From NCBI GenBank assembly GCA_026645575.1, contig JAPKMW010000025.1:1-64000 (forward strand): a DNA stretch of 64,000 nt. The letters run 5' to 3'. This DNA is from Caldilineaceae bacterium. GTDB taxonomy: Bacteria > Chloroflexota > Anaerolineae > Caldilineales > Caldilineaceae. The notes under the pieces were generated by a model, which saw only the letters and a list, made by a program, of their open reading frames with translations, searched no databases and was not told where the DNA came from. A program made the position numbers and the translations under genes. This document shows positions 39,805-48,173 of the stretch, one piece after another (position 1 is the first letter of the stretch; the number at the start of each line of letters is the position of its first letter).

Positions 39805-42800
39805 ATGACTGCGACCCAGACGGTGGCTCCAGCCCACGCTCAACATCAAACGCGCCAGGCGCAGCGCGACACCCAGGATCTAGTGGCCCAATTACAGGCC
39901 CAGGTCAAAGGGGAAGTGCGCTTTGATAAGACTACCCGGATGCTCTACAGCACCGACGCCAGCCTCTACCAGATTCAGCCGGTGGGGGTGGTCATTCCCA
40001 AAGATGCTGATGACGTACAGGCAACCGTCGAGCTTGCGGCGCGTCACCGGGTGCCGGTTTTGCCGCGCGGCAGCGGCAGTTCATTGGCGGGGCAGGCTAT
40101 CGGCGCGGCGATCATCATCGACTTTAGCAAATATATGAACAATGTGGTGGCGGTCGATACGGAAGCCAAACGGGTGACGACCCAACCCGGCATGAGCGTG
40201 GCCCTGCTCAACCGCCAACTGGGGGCGCACAAATTGATGTTGGGGCCGGACCCCGCCAGCGCCGACCGCGCCACCATTGGCGGCAGCGTAGGCAACAACG
40301 CTACCGGCAGCCACAGCATCCTCTACGGCATGATGGCCGACAATGTTGTAGACGCGCACACCATCCTGGCCGATGGCTCGACCGCCTACTTTTCACCGCT
40401 GGATCTGGAAGCCGTGGCGGCGAAAGCGCGTGGCTCATCGATGGAAGCGCGCATCTATCGCGAAGTCCCGCAGTTGCTCCACCGAGTCATGCCCGACATT
40501 CTGGCCCGCTGGCCCAAACATTGGCGGCGGGCGTCCGGCTATAACCTGGATCGGTTGGCCGCCGCCCTGCTACCGCCGGAAGAGCGTTCCAAATTGAGCT
40601 TTGACACCCGTTTCCGCCCCCCGCTGGCCGATCCCAAACGCATTGATCGCTTTAATATTGTCCAACTGCTGACCGGCAGCGAAGGCACGCTCGGTATTAT
40701 GACCGATGTGACGTTGAATTTAGTGCCAAAGCCGACGCGTACCGGGCTGGCCGTTATCCACTATAACAATGTGGTCGAAGCGTGCGCGTCGATTCCCGAC
40801 ATTTTGGAAACTAATCCCAGCGCCTCGGAATTGTTGGACAAGCAAATGCTCGACCTGGCGCGCGCCCAGCCCGAATGGGCCAAGAAGATCCATTTTGTCG
40901 ATGGCGATCCGGCGGCTGTATTGCTGACCGAATTCTATGGCGAGACGGAAAAAGAGTTGGTCCGCCAGATCGACCACCTGGAGCAACATCTGCGCAACCG
41001 GGGCTGGAAGGGGACAGTGGTTCGCGTCCTCGACCCGGCACGCGTTAACGATGTCTGGACGGTGCGCAAGGCCGGTCTCAACATTCTCATGAGCCGCCGC
41101 GGCGATCACAAACCGGTCACGGGCATTGAGGATGTGAGCGTACCGCAGGAGAAGTTGGCCGAGTATCTGCAACGCATCCTTGACTTCTGTATGGTGAAGA
41201 ATGATATTGGCGAAGTTGCGGTCTATGCCCATGCTTCGGCGGGCTGTCTGCATGTGCGCCCGCTGCTCAACATGAAGAGCGGCTATGACATTGAGCGGTT
41301 ACGCGCCGTTGGTGAATTTGCCACTGATCTGGCGGTCGAATATAGCGGCGTCATGAGCGGCGAACATGGCGATGGACTGGCGCGCAGTATCTACAACCCC
41401 CGTCTCTTTGGTTCGACCCTCTTTGGCGCGCTGCAAGAGACCAAGCGCATCTTTGACCCGGAGAATCTACTCAATCCAGGCAAGGTGGTCGATACCCCGT
41501 CGCCCAGCGATAACATGCGTATGGGACCGACCTACCAGACGATTGAACTAAAGACGGTCTTCGATTGGGGTCCTGATGGCGGTTATGCCCCGGCGATTGA
41601 GATGTGCAACGGCGCTGGCGTCTGTCGCAAACTGGGGGCCGGCACCATGTGTCCCAGCTATATGGCGACCCGCGATGAGAAAGACACCACCCGCGCCCGC
41701 GCCAATGCCCTCCGCAACGCCATGGCTGGTCGCATCCCGCCGGAGGAATTGTTCTCGTCCGAGCTATATGACGTGATGGATCTCTGTCTGGGGTGTAAAG
41801 CGTGTAAGAGCGAGTGTCCGTCGGCGGTGGACATGGCGAAGATCAAGGCCGAATATCTGGTGCATTACTACCAGCGCAACGGCCTGCCCTTCTTCAACCG
41901 CCTGATGGGCTGGCTGCCGACGCTTAATGAATTGCTCTTCAAATTCCCGGCGCCAATCATCGACCTGGTCAACTGGGGCTTGAAAACGCCACTGTCCAAA
42001 ACTGTGATGGCGAAGATCGGCATCCATCCGGCGCGCGATCTGCCCCGCTATGCCCCACAAAGTTTTGCACGCTGGTTTGAAACCGCCGGCCCCAAGCCCA
42101 ACGGCGACGCCCCCAACGGCACTGTTGTTCTCTTTCATGACACGTGGACGAACTTCAATGAAACGCAGATCGGTGAAGCAGCGGCGTTGGTACTGGCGGC
42201 GGCGGGCTATGATGTCCACCTGGCAACCGGGCGCAAATGTTGTGGTCGCCCGTTGATCACCGGCGGGCAGGCGGATCAGGCCAAGCCGTGGGTCGATCAC
42301 AATGTGGCCTTGCTGGCCCCCTACGTTGCCCAGGGCGTGCCGATTGTCGGCATTGAACCAAGCTGTATTCTCACCCTGCGCGACGAGTATCTTACCCTAG
42401 CCAGCGATCAACCACGGGCCAAATTGCTCGCCAGCGGCGCCTTTACCTTTGAAGAATTTATCGTGCGCGAAGTGACGGCCAAACGCTTCCCCGCCATCTG
42501 GCGCCCGCAACCGGGCAAGGCGCTCCTGCATGGACATTGTCACCAAAAGGCGTTGGTCGGCAACGAGGCCAGTGTGTCGGCGCTCAAAGCCGCCGGCTAT
42601 CAAGTGGAAGTGATCGCCAGCGGCTGTTGCGGCATGGCCGGCGACTTTGGCTATGAGGCCGACCATTTTGAGGTCAGCCGCCGCATTGCCGAAGATCGGC
42701 TGCTGCCCGCCGTGCGCGCTGCCGCGCCGGAGACGGTGGTTGTCGCCAGCGGCACTAGTTGTCGTCACCAGATTGAACAGTTTGCCGAACGACGACCGGT

Positions 42801-42837
42801 GCATATTGCCGAGGCGTTGGCAGCGGCATTGGCGTAA
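39805..42837 (+). CDS. FAD-linked and Fe-S D-2-hydroxyacid dehydrogenase (GlcD-GlcF-like fusion)
   Basis: A 1010-residue fused enzyme. The N-terminal FAD/PCMH domain has LPRGSGSSLAGQAIGAAIIIDF and GGSVGNNATGSHSI; the FAD_oxidase_C domain contains GEHGDGLARS. Two ferredoxin-like clusters follow (CNGAGVCRKLGAGTMCPSY and CLGCKACKSECPSAVDM) and then two CCG cysteine-rich domains (CCGRPLITGG, GHCHQKALVG, SGCCGMAGDFGYEAD). It oxidises D-lactate or a related 2-hydroxyacid and passes electrons onward at the membrane. LarA, a lactate racemase homologue, lies 2.6 kb away. A palindrome with a T-run follows the stop. Confidence 0.9.
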   Translation: MTATQTVAPAHAQHQTRQAQRDTQDLVAQLQAQVKGEVRFDKTTRMLYSTDASLYQIQPVGVVIPKDADDVQATVELAARHRVPVLPRGSGSSLAGQAIGAAIIIDFSKYMNNVVAVDTEAKRVTTQPGMSVALLNRQLGAHKLMLGPDPASADRATIGGSVGNNATGSHSILYGMMADNVVDAHTILADGSTAYFSPLDLEAVAAKARGSSMEARIYREVPQLLHRVMPDILARWPKHWRRASGYNLDRLAAALLPPEERSKLSFDTRFRPPLADPKRIDRFNIVQLLTGSEGTLGIMTDVTLNLVPKPTRTGLAVIHYNNVVEACASIPDILETNPSASELLDKQMLDLARAQPEWAKKIHFVDGDPAAVLLTEFYGETEKELVRQIDHLEQHLRNRGWKGTVVRVLDPARVNDVWTVRKAGLNILMSRRGDHKPVTGIEDVSVPQEKLAEYLQRILDFCMVKNDIGEVAVYAHASAGCLHVRPLLNMKSGYDIERLRAVGEFATDLAVEYSGVMSGEHGDGLARSIYNPRLFGSTLFGALQETKRIFDPENLLNPGKVVDTPSPSDNMRMGPTYQTIELKTVFDWGPDGGYAPAIEMCNGAGVCRKLGAGTMCPSYMATRDEKDTTRARANALRNAMAGRIPPEELFSSELYDVMDLCLGCKACKSECPSAVDMAKIKAEYLVHYYQRNGLPFFNRLMGWLPTLNELLFKFPAPIIDLVNWGLKTPLSKTVMAKIGIHPARDLPRYAPQSFARWFETAGPKPNGDAPNGTVVLFHDTWTNFNETQIGEAAALVLAAAGYDVHLATGRKCCGRPLITGGQADQAKPWVDHNVALLAPYVAQGVPIVGIEPSCILTLRDEYLTLASDQPRAKLLASGAFTFEEFIVREVTAKRFPAIWRPQPGKALLHGHCHQKALVGNEASVSALKAAGYQVEVIASGCCGMAGDFGYEADHFEVSRRIAEDRLLPAVRAAAPETVVVASGTSCRHQIEQFAERRPVHIAEALAAALA

Positions 42838-42840
42838 ACG

Positions 42841-42950
42841 CAGTTCACAGAGGAGAGAGAGAGACGGCGCAGAGATACACAGCGATTTTCTTCAACAATC
42901 TCTGTGTATCTCTGTGATTCCTCTGCGTTCTCTGTGAACTGTTTTTATTT
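42841..42950 (+). terminator. Palindrome with T-run, likely terminator
   Basis: CAGTTCACAGAG at the start of the left arm (42841) pairs with CTCTGTGAACTG ending at 42941; further complementary words (AGAGATACACAG with CTGTGTATCTCT) lie inside. GTTTTTATTTTG follows. It lies between convergent genes and could stop the plus-strand oxidase transcript. Confidence 0.65.
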
Positions 42951-44138
42951 TGTCTTACGCAGCGTGGCGAGGATGGCGGGGCCATAGGTGCGCGCCTTCC
43001 AGGGGCCGATTTCGGCGATGGCGCGCAACTCTTCGACCGCCTTAGGTTCCATCTGCGCAATTGCCAGCAGGGTGGTATTGGTGAAAACAATGTCCGGCTG
43101 GACGCCCCGTTTTTCGGCCACGTCGGTGCGCCAATGACGGAGCGCTTCAAAACGATTTAACACCGCTTTTGACGCCAACTGTTCTGGGCGCAAGGTGGTT
43201 TCCGGCGGGGCGGGCATCGGTTGCTGTTGCCCCTGTTGGATCGTGGTGAGCAACGCTTTGCCATACTGTTTGGCGATCTTGGGGCCAAAGCCCGAAAGCT
43301 TACTGATGCTCTCTTCGGTGGTGGGCTGCACCGTGGCGAGTTGCGCCAGTTGGGCATCGGTCATGATTTTGAAGGGGGGCCAATCGCGGCGTTGGGCTTC
43401 GGCTTCGCGCCATTGCCAGAGCGCTTCCAGCACATTGAGCGCCGCGTCCGGCACATCGCGTGTATGCTTCATCTGCCAGAAAGTGCGCGTCGCCGGTTCA
43501 TGGTAACTGACATCCCGTAGCAGGGCAAAAGCTTCCTGGGCCTCTTCCCAGCGATCCGCCTGCTGTAATTGCGCAATCAAACGCAGCCGGAGCGCCGGCA
43601 GAAAATGGGTGTCGATTTGGGCGTAGGTGGTCTGCTTCTGGTTGAGGGGACGCTGACCCCAGTCGGTGCGTTGCATATTTTTGTCACTCGCCACGCCAAA
43701 CTGCTCTTGCAAAATGGCCGCCAGTCCTACCTGTTTCCAACCCAATATGCGTGCTGCTAACTGAGTATCAAAGACATTACCAAACTGAAAGTTGAAATCA
43801 CGTTGCAAGATGATAATATCGTTCTCAGCCGCGTGCATAATCACCGTTGTTGCCGGGTCACTGAGGAGCGGCGCCAACGCACTGATATTCTTGATGGCTA
43901 AGGGATCGAGCAAATAATCAACCATCGCCGTCGGTTCAACTTGATGCGCGTCTACAGGCGCCGTTAGCTGAATCAAGCAAACTTTGGGATAATAGCGATA
44001 GAGGCTGTTGCTTTCCGTATCCAATGCCAACAGTGGTTGTGTCCGCAAGTGGGCAAGCATTTGGGTAAAGCCGGCCTGGTTATTGATAAGAATGGGCGCC
44101 CCAAGCGGCGTTGGGCGTGGATACTGCTTTTTTACCAT
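42945..44138 (-). CDS. rnd: Ribonuclease D
   Basis: A 397-residue DEDDy 3'-5' exoribonuclease that trims tRNA and other small RNA 3' ends. Exo I is LALDTESNSLYRY, Exo II HAAENDIIIL, and Exo III QTTYAQIDTHFLPAL with the catalytic Tyr and Asp. Two HRDC domains follow (about residues 210-300 and 310-395; ISKLSGFGPKIAKQYG and LRAIAEIGPWKARTYG). Full length. No clear ribosome binding site; divergent from corA. Confidence 0.9.
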   Translation of the reverse strand: MVKKQYPRPTPLGAPILINNQAGFTQMLAHLRTQPLLALDTESNSLYRYYPKVCLIQLTAPVDAHQVEPTAMVDYLLDPLAIKNISALAPLLSDPATTVIMHAAENDIIILQRDFNFQFGNVFDTQLAARILGWKQVGLAAILQEQFGVASDKNMQRTDWGQRPLNQKQTTYAQIDTHFLPALRLRLIAQLQQADRWEEAQEAFALLRDVSYHEPATRTFWQMKHTRDVPDAALNVLEALWQWREAEAQRRDWPPFKIMTDAQLAQLATVQPTTEESISKLSGFGPKIAKQYGKALLTTIQQGQQQPMPAPPETTLRPEQLASKAVLNRFEALRHWRTDVAEKRGVQPDIVFTNTTLLAIAQMEPKAVEELRAIAEIGPWKARTYGPAILATLRKTK

Positions 44139-44216
44139 AAAAAATACTTACCATCGGCCTTTTGGCACATATCAACGTTTTATTGTAACAACAAAGCTCC
44201 TAGCTGCGCCTACAAG

Positions 44217-44280
44217 GCCACCGATGACCGGCGCCCCAAACGCTGGTCATGGACCAGTTAGAAGCGGGCTGCGTAGTTAC
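44217..44280. repeat. Degenerate relative of the 17047 palindrome
   Basis: Ends in CGGGCTGCGTAGTTAC, identical to 17096-17111. Its central GCGCCCCAAA is the reverse complement of the TTTGGGGCGC loop at 17047-17097, while the arms have diverged. Lies between divergent rnd and corA. Confidence 0.6.
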
Positions 44281-44384
44281 GTTTTGTGTAGCTCTCAATG
44301 GTACTTTGTCTCGTTGATTGTGTCAAACAGCGGGTTGGTTTCGTACAATTTTTATAACTTTTTAGCTCTGAAGTGACTACTTTT

Positions 44385-45371
44385 ATGATTCGCACCCTCT
44401 ACCGCCACCGCAGTGGCACCATTTTGATGGATCTGGCAAAGGACCAACTGGCGAGCGCCATTCGCGATAATCAGGCGCGCATCTGGATCGACCTCATGGC
44501 CCCAACCGCTGAAGAGAGCGATTGGGTGCTGCGCCAACTCTATCATTTTCACCCCTTGGCCGTGGAAGATGCCATTAATGATTCCCATGTTCCCAAAGTG
44601 GATGATTACGGCAATTATCTCTACCTGGTCTTTCATACCGTCACTTTAGGCGATGAGCGGATGGACATTCATACCGACGAGGTGGATGTCTTTCTCGGCG
44701 CCAACTTTCTCATTACCTTACATGACCAACCGCGCACCTCGATTGATCGCCTGTGGGTGCCGGAGAATCATCAGCAGAATGGGCTGTCGCGCGGGCCGGC
44801 TTTTTTATTGTATGAACTGCTGGATCGCCAGATCGACACCTATACGCCACTCATCGACCGCTTTGAGGAGCAGTTGGAACTCTTGGGTGATCAAATTTTT
44901 CGCACTCAACCCAAGCGCCAGGAGGAAGAGCGGCTGCTCAACGACATTCTGACCGCCAAGAGCAGCGCCCTCCGGCTCACCCGGATTCTGACCCCTCAAC
45001 GTGAGTTGCTCTATAAGCTCTCTCACAATAATTACAGCATCATTCCTGCCGAGGCGCGTATCTACTTTCAAGATGCCTACGACCATCTGGCGCGCTTGAG
45101 CGATCTTGCCAACAGTATGCGCGACCTTTCCGGCAGCACCATCGAGACCCACTTTGCGCTGGTCAACAACCGTATCAACGAAACCATGAAGGTGTTGACC
45201 ATGATCTCGACCATTTTTATCCCGTTAAGTTTTATTGCCGGCGTCTACGGCATGAACTTCACCTTTATGCCCGAAATCGACGAACCGTGGGCCTACCCGT
45301 TGGTGTGGCTCTCGTTCCTCCTTGTTGGCGGCAGTATGATCTACTTCTTCCGCCGTCGGGGCTGGTTGTGA
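44385..45371 (+). CDS. corA: CorA-type magnesium/divalent cation transporter
   Basis: A 328-residue CorA channel subunit. The cytoplasmic funnel occupies most of the protein (FHPLAVEDAINDSHVPKVDDYGNYLYLVF), and the two C-terminal membrane helices carry the selectivity motif GVYGMNF between MISTIFIPLSFIA and YPLVWLSFLLVGGSMIYFF. The acidic FTFMPEIDEPW loop after GMN is typical. ATG 44385 is used; a GTG at 44373 in frame is possible. Likely a homopentamer in the inner membrane. Confidence 0.9.
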   Translation: MIRTLYRHRSGTILMDLAKDQLASAIRDNQARIWIDLMAPTAEESDWVLRQLYHFHPLAVEDAINDSHVPKVDDYGNYLYLVFHTVTLGDERMDIHTDEVDVFLGANFLITLHDQPRTSIDRLWVPENHQQNGLSRGPAFLLYELLDRQIDTYTPLIDRFEEQLELLGDQIFRTQPKRQEEERLLNDILTAKSSALRLTRILTPQRELLYKLSHNNYSIIPAEARIYFQDAYDHLARLSDLANSMRDLSGSTIETHFALVNNRINETMKVLTMISTIFIPLSFIAGVYGMNFTFMPEIDEPWAYPLVWLSFLLVGGSMIYFFRRRGWL

Positions 45372-45448
45372 AAGAGCAGAAGCCCAAAGTTGGCCGGTTT
45401 GTTCCTAGGGCGACCGTAGGAAGGCAACCTGAATGCACTGCGTCCGCT

Positions 45449-46726
45449 TTAATGACCGTTGGTAAGATAAGCAATCGTCTGCGGCCCTTCCGGCATGGCA
45501 CAGATGCGACTCGCCGGACCATAATGCGCCTGTAAGTGGGCAACGGCACGGGAAATATCGCGACAAGGCGTGAAGAGGGCGCGGGTGATCTGGCTGTCGC
45601 TCAACCCATCGCTGTAGACCTGAATGTCAGCATGGAGTTGTAGTTGGGCTTGAATCTGCACTTGCCATTGATCCTGCTCGCTAAAACCGGGCCGGGCGAT
45701 CAGATCCAACACCCCTTGCGGCGACCCGCCTTCTTGCAACAAGGCCGCATATTTGCCATGATCGGGCAACCCATCTTGACAGGCGCCGGCCATGATAATC
45801 GTGCCCCCCTTGCGCACAATCTGGCGCGCCGCACTCATCCCCTTGACGCATTGATACAGATTCTGGTCAAGCGGGTAGCCGCTGTTGGTCGTTACCACAA
45901 TGTCATAGGGTTCAGCAACCGGCGTCATGGCGCTTTGGCGCACAAACGCACAGCCGGCGGCATGGGCCTGGAGCATATCGCCGGCAAAGACGCCCGTAAT
46001 CTGGCGCGCCGCATTGAGGGTGACATTGAGCAGAAAAGTTGGTGTCGCCATGAGCGCTGCCTCGCGCATCTCTTCCCAAATCGGATTGCCTTGCGTATTA
46101 GCCCAAGCGGCCTTGGGATGAGCGATCATGGCCAGCCCATGATTGGTAAAGACGCTCTCGGAACCGGCAATCGACGGCAGCACCCCCTTCGGGCCGCCGC
46201 TAAAGCCGGCAAAGAAGTGGGGTTCAATAAAGCCGGTCAGAATCTTGACATCGGCCTCATAAAAGCGCCGGTTGATGCGCACCGGATGGTTGTTCGAGGT
46301 ATGCCCAAGATAGACTAGGTTGGCATCATCAAAGGCGTCATGTTGCAGACAGCGGTAGTTGTCCACCACAAAATCGCCCAACATGCCGCGCAACTCCGCC
46401 TCCGTCTGGGGGCGGTGGGTGCCAAGGGCATTGAGCAAGGTAATATCCTGGCGCGCTATCCCGGCTTCTTCCAGTTCGGCCAGGATCACCGGCAGAATGC
46501 GATCATTCGGGGTAGCGCGGGTAATATCGGTGTGAACGATGACAACCCGATTGCCCGGTTTGACCAGATTGCGCAACGGCGGCGAACCAATTGGCGCCCG
46601 CAATGCGTGTTGTAAAGCGGCCCGTTCATCCGGCGCACCTGATGTAAAGCGCGCCGTAACAACGTCGGTGGTTGCCGGCAGTTCAACTTCTAAACCATTG
46701 CGCCCATAGGCGAGTTCAATTTTCAT
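45449..46726 (-). CDS. larA: LarA-family nickel-dependent racemase/epimerase
   Basis: A 425-residue protein of the LarA family, whose founding member racemises lactate with a nickel-pincer nucleotide (NPN) cofactor. Diagnostic motifs: HTDITRATPN, LNALGTHRPQTEAEL, CLQHDAFD, and the cofactor-Lys/His segment GFIEPHFFAGFSGGPKG. Many homologues act on other 2-hydroxyacids, so the substrate is not fixed. The deazaflavin-dependent-reductase-like gene lies 2 nt upstream. NPN synthesis genes larB, larC and larE are not in the window. Confidence 0.8.
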   Translation of the reverse strand: MKIELAYGRNGLEVELPATTDVVTARFTSGAPDERAALQHALRAPIGSPPLRNLVKPGNRVVIVHTDITRATPNDRILPVILAELEEAGIARQDITLLNALGTHRPQTEAELRGMLGDFVVDNYRCLQHDAFDDANLVYLGHTSNNHPVRINRRFYEADVKILTGFIEPHFFAGFSGGPKGVLPSIAGSESVFTNHGLAMIAHPKAAWANTQGNPIWEEMREAALMATPTFLLNVTLNAARQITGVFAGDMLQAHAAGCAFVRQSAMTPVAEPYDIVVTTNSGYPLDQNLYQCVKGMSAARQIVRKGGTIIMAGACQDGLPDHGKYAALLQEGGSPQGVLDLIARPGFSEQDQWQVQIQAQLQLHADIQVYSDGLSDSQITRALFTPCRDISRAVAHLQAHYGPASRICAMPEGPQTIAYLTNGH

Positions 46727-46728
46727 GG

Positions 46729-47106
46729 TTACTCCTCTTCTTCCGCGAATAGCACTTCGACTAAGGGACTGCCCGCCACCAGTTCATCCAGGCTGACAAC
46801 TTGTTGGTGATACCAGTGCATAACCGGATCGGCTAAGATGCGGCGGCGCTCGACCAGGTCGGTGATCGGTTGCGCCCGCGCCGGCAAATCCGCTTGCACC
46901 GACTCTTTGAGATGAAAGGTAAACCGCGGCTCGGCCAGCAGATTGGCATACCAATCACGCGTCCCTGGCGTGCCGGTGATATAGGTGCGCCCGGCCACCC
47001 GGCGGAACCAAATCTCCATACGCTTGGGGTGGCCACTCTTCCGCCCGATAGTCGTAATGTCAATCGTTTCGTCTTGATCGAGAGCTTGTTGGATTGCTCC
47101 ATTCAT
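46729..47106 (-). CDS. Ddn-like nitroreductase/deazaflavin-dependent oxidoreductase
   Basis: A 125-residue split beta-barrel protein of the Ddn (F420-dependent nitroreductase, DUF385) family: ITTIGRKSGHPKRMEIWF is the typical opening, followed by TYITGTPGTRDWYANL and FTFHLKES. Family members reduce nitro or quinone compounds with F420, FMN or heme. No GGAGG site stands out at ATG 47106. The gene ends 2 nt before larA, so the two are co-transcribed. Confidence 0.8.
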   Translation of the reverse strand: MNGAIQQALDQDETIDITTIGRKSGHPKRMEIWFRRVAGRTYITGTPGTRDWYANLLAEPRFTFHLKESVQADLPARAQPITDLVERRRILADPVMHWYHQQVVSLDELVAGSPLVEVLFAEEEE

Positions 47107-47149
47107 GAGCTATGCTTTCCCTTCATGGTCAATTCTACACCGTTCGCAT

Positions 47150-47210
47150 GGGGAGATTGGGTGATTCGGTGATTGAGCTTGTCGAAATCACCGAATCACC
47201 CAATCTCCCC
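47150..47210. repeat. Palindrome, 25-nt perfect arms
   Basis: Arms 47150-47174 and 47186-47210 are exact complements; loop 11 nt (GAGCTTGTCGA). The right arm TCACCCAATCTCCCC also occurs as the insert in the mutL linker; the loop word is shared with the palindrome at 12517-12602. Confidence 0.95.
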
Positions 47211-47215
47211 ATCAC

Positions 47216-47974
47216 CTAAATACACCGGCCACCATCTACTTCCAAACAGGCCCCTGTAATAAACTCCGCCTCATCCGAGACCAGGAAAAGGGCGGCGCGA
47301 GCAATGTCCAGCGGACGACTCAGGCGACCAAGCGGGATGGTGTTGATAAATTTCTGGCGGATCTCCGGCGTATCCTCACCGGGGAGGAACTGGGCGAGAA
47401 GCGGCGTGTCACCGGCGACAGGGTTGATGGCATTCACCCGAATCTTATCCGGCGCCAGTTCTACCGCCATCGACTTGGTGATGGTGATGACTGCGCCCTT
47501 AGTGCCATTATACCAGGTCAAGCCGGGTCGCGGGCGCACACCCGCTGTCGAAGCAATATTCAAAAAGACGCCGCCCCCTTGTTGGCGAAAGAGCGGCACG
47601 ACATGCAGCGCGCTCAGATAGATGCTCTTCACATTGACAGCAAAGACCCGGTCAAAGGTCGCTTCATCGACACCAGTGAGCGGTCCATTCTTGTGGCTGA
47701 TGCCGGCGTTATTGATAAAGATGTCGAGCCGGCCAAAGGCCCCCTGCACCGTCTCTACCAATTCACCCATCGAACTGTTCTGACTGACATCGGTGCGGAC
47801 CGCCAAAACACTATGGCCGGCAGCGGCAATCGCGCCGGCCACCCGTTGCGCTGCCGCTTCATGAATGTCGGCCACCACCACGGTTGCCCCATGTTGCGCC
47901 AAATAGGTGGCGATGCCTTCGCCAAAGCCACTGCCGCCGCCGGTGATGACAGCCACTTTGTTGGTTAGTTGCAT
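47216..47974 (-). CDS. Short-chain dehydrogenase/reductase
   Basis: A 252-residue classical SDR. TGGGSGFGEGIA binds NAD(P), NNAG occurs as IFINNAGISHKNG, the catalytic Ser is in NIASTAGVRP and the Tyr-Lys pair in YNGTKGAVI (Y-x-x-x-K). The C-terminal FITGACLEVDGGRCI is typical of the FabG/glucose-dehydrogenase group. AAGGAGA precedes ATG 47974. Substrate unknown. Confidence 0.9.
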   Translation of the reverse strand: MQLTNKVAVITGGGSGFGEGIATYLAQHGATVVVADIHEAAAQRVAGAIAAAGHSVLAVRTDVSQNSSMGELVETVQGAFGRLDIFINNAGISHKNGPLTGVDEATFDRVFAVNVKSIYLSALHVVPLFRQQGGGVFLNIASTAGVRPRPGLTWYNGTKGAVITITKSMAVELAPDKIRVNAINPVAGDTPLLAQFLPGEDTPEIRQKFINTIPLGRLSRPLDIARAALFLVSDEAEFITGACLEVDGGRCI

Positions 47975-48029
47975 ACAATGTTCTCCTTTTTGACCTTCAA
48001 ATTACCATGTGTGTTATGGCAGGATTTCG

Positions 48030-48045
48030 TATAATCAGTTATAAT
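48030..48045 (+). promoter_or_regulatory. Two overlapping TATAAT boxes upstream of mcrB
   Basis: TATAAT occurs at 48030-48035 and 48040-48045 in the divergent gap. No good -35 is found at the normal distance. A plus-strand transcript from here would carry the whole 48063-48150 palindrome in its leader. Confidence 0.35.
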
Positions 48046-48062
48046 GATGGCCTGATAAGAGT

Positions 48063-48150
48063 AGAGATTGAGAGATTAAGAGATTGAGAGATTGAGAGAT
48101 TACCCAGGGCAATCTCTCAATCTCTCAATCTCTCAATCTCCCCAATCTCT
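48063..48150. repeat. Palindrome with 39-nt arms of AGAGATTG words, divergent gap
   Basis: Left arm 48063-48101 holds five tandem AGAGATT(G/A)-like words; right arm 48111-48150 is the complement with a few changes; 9-nt loop. It lies between divergent starts (SDR and mcrB), so it cannot be a terminator of either. Confidence 0.9.
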
Positions 48151-48173
48151 TAAGTGAATCCATTGTACCACCA

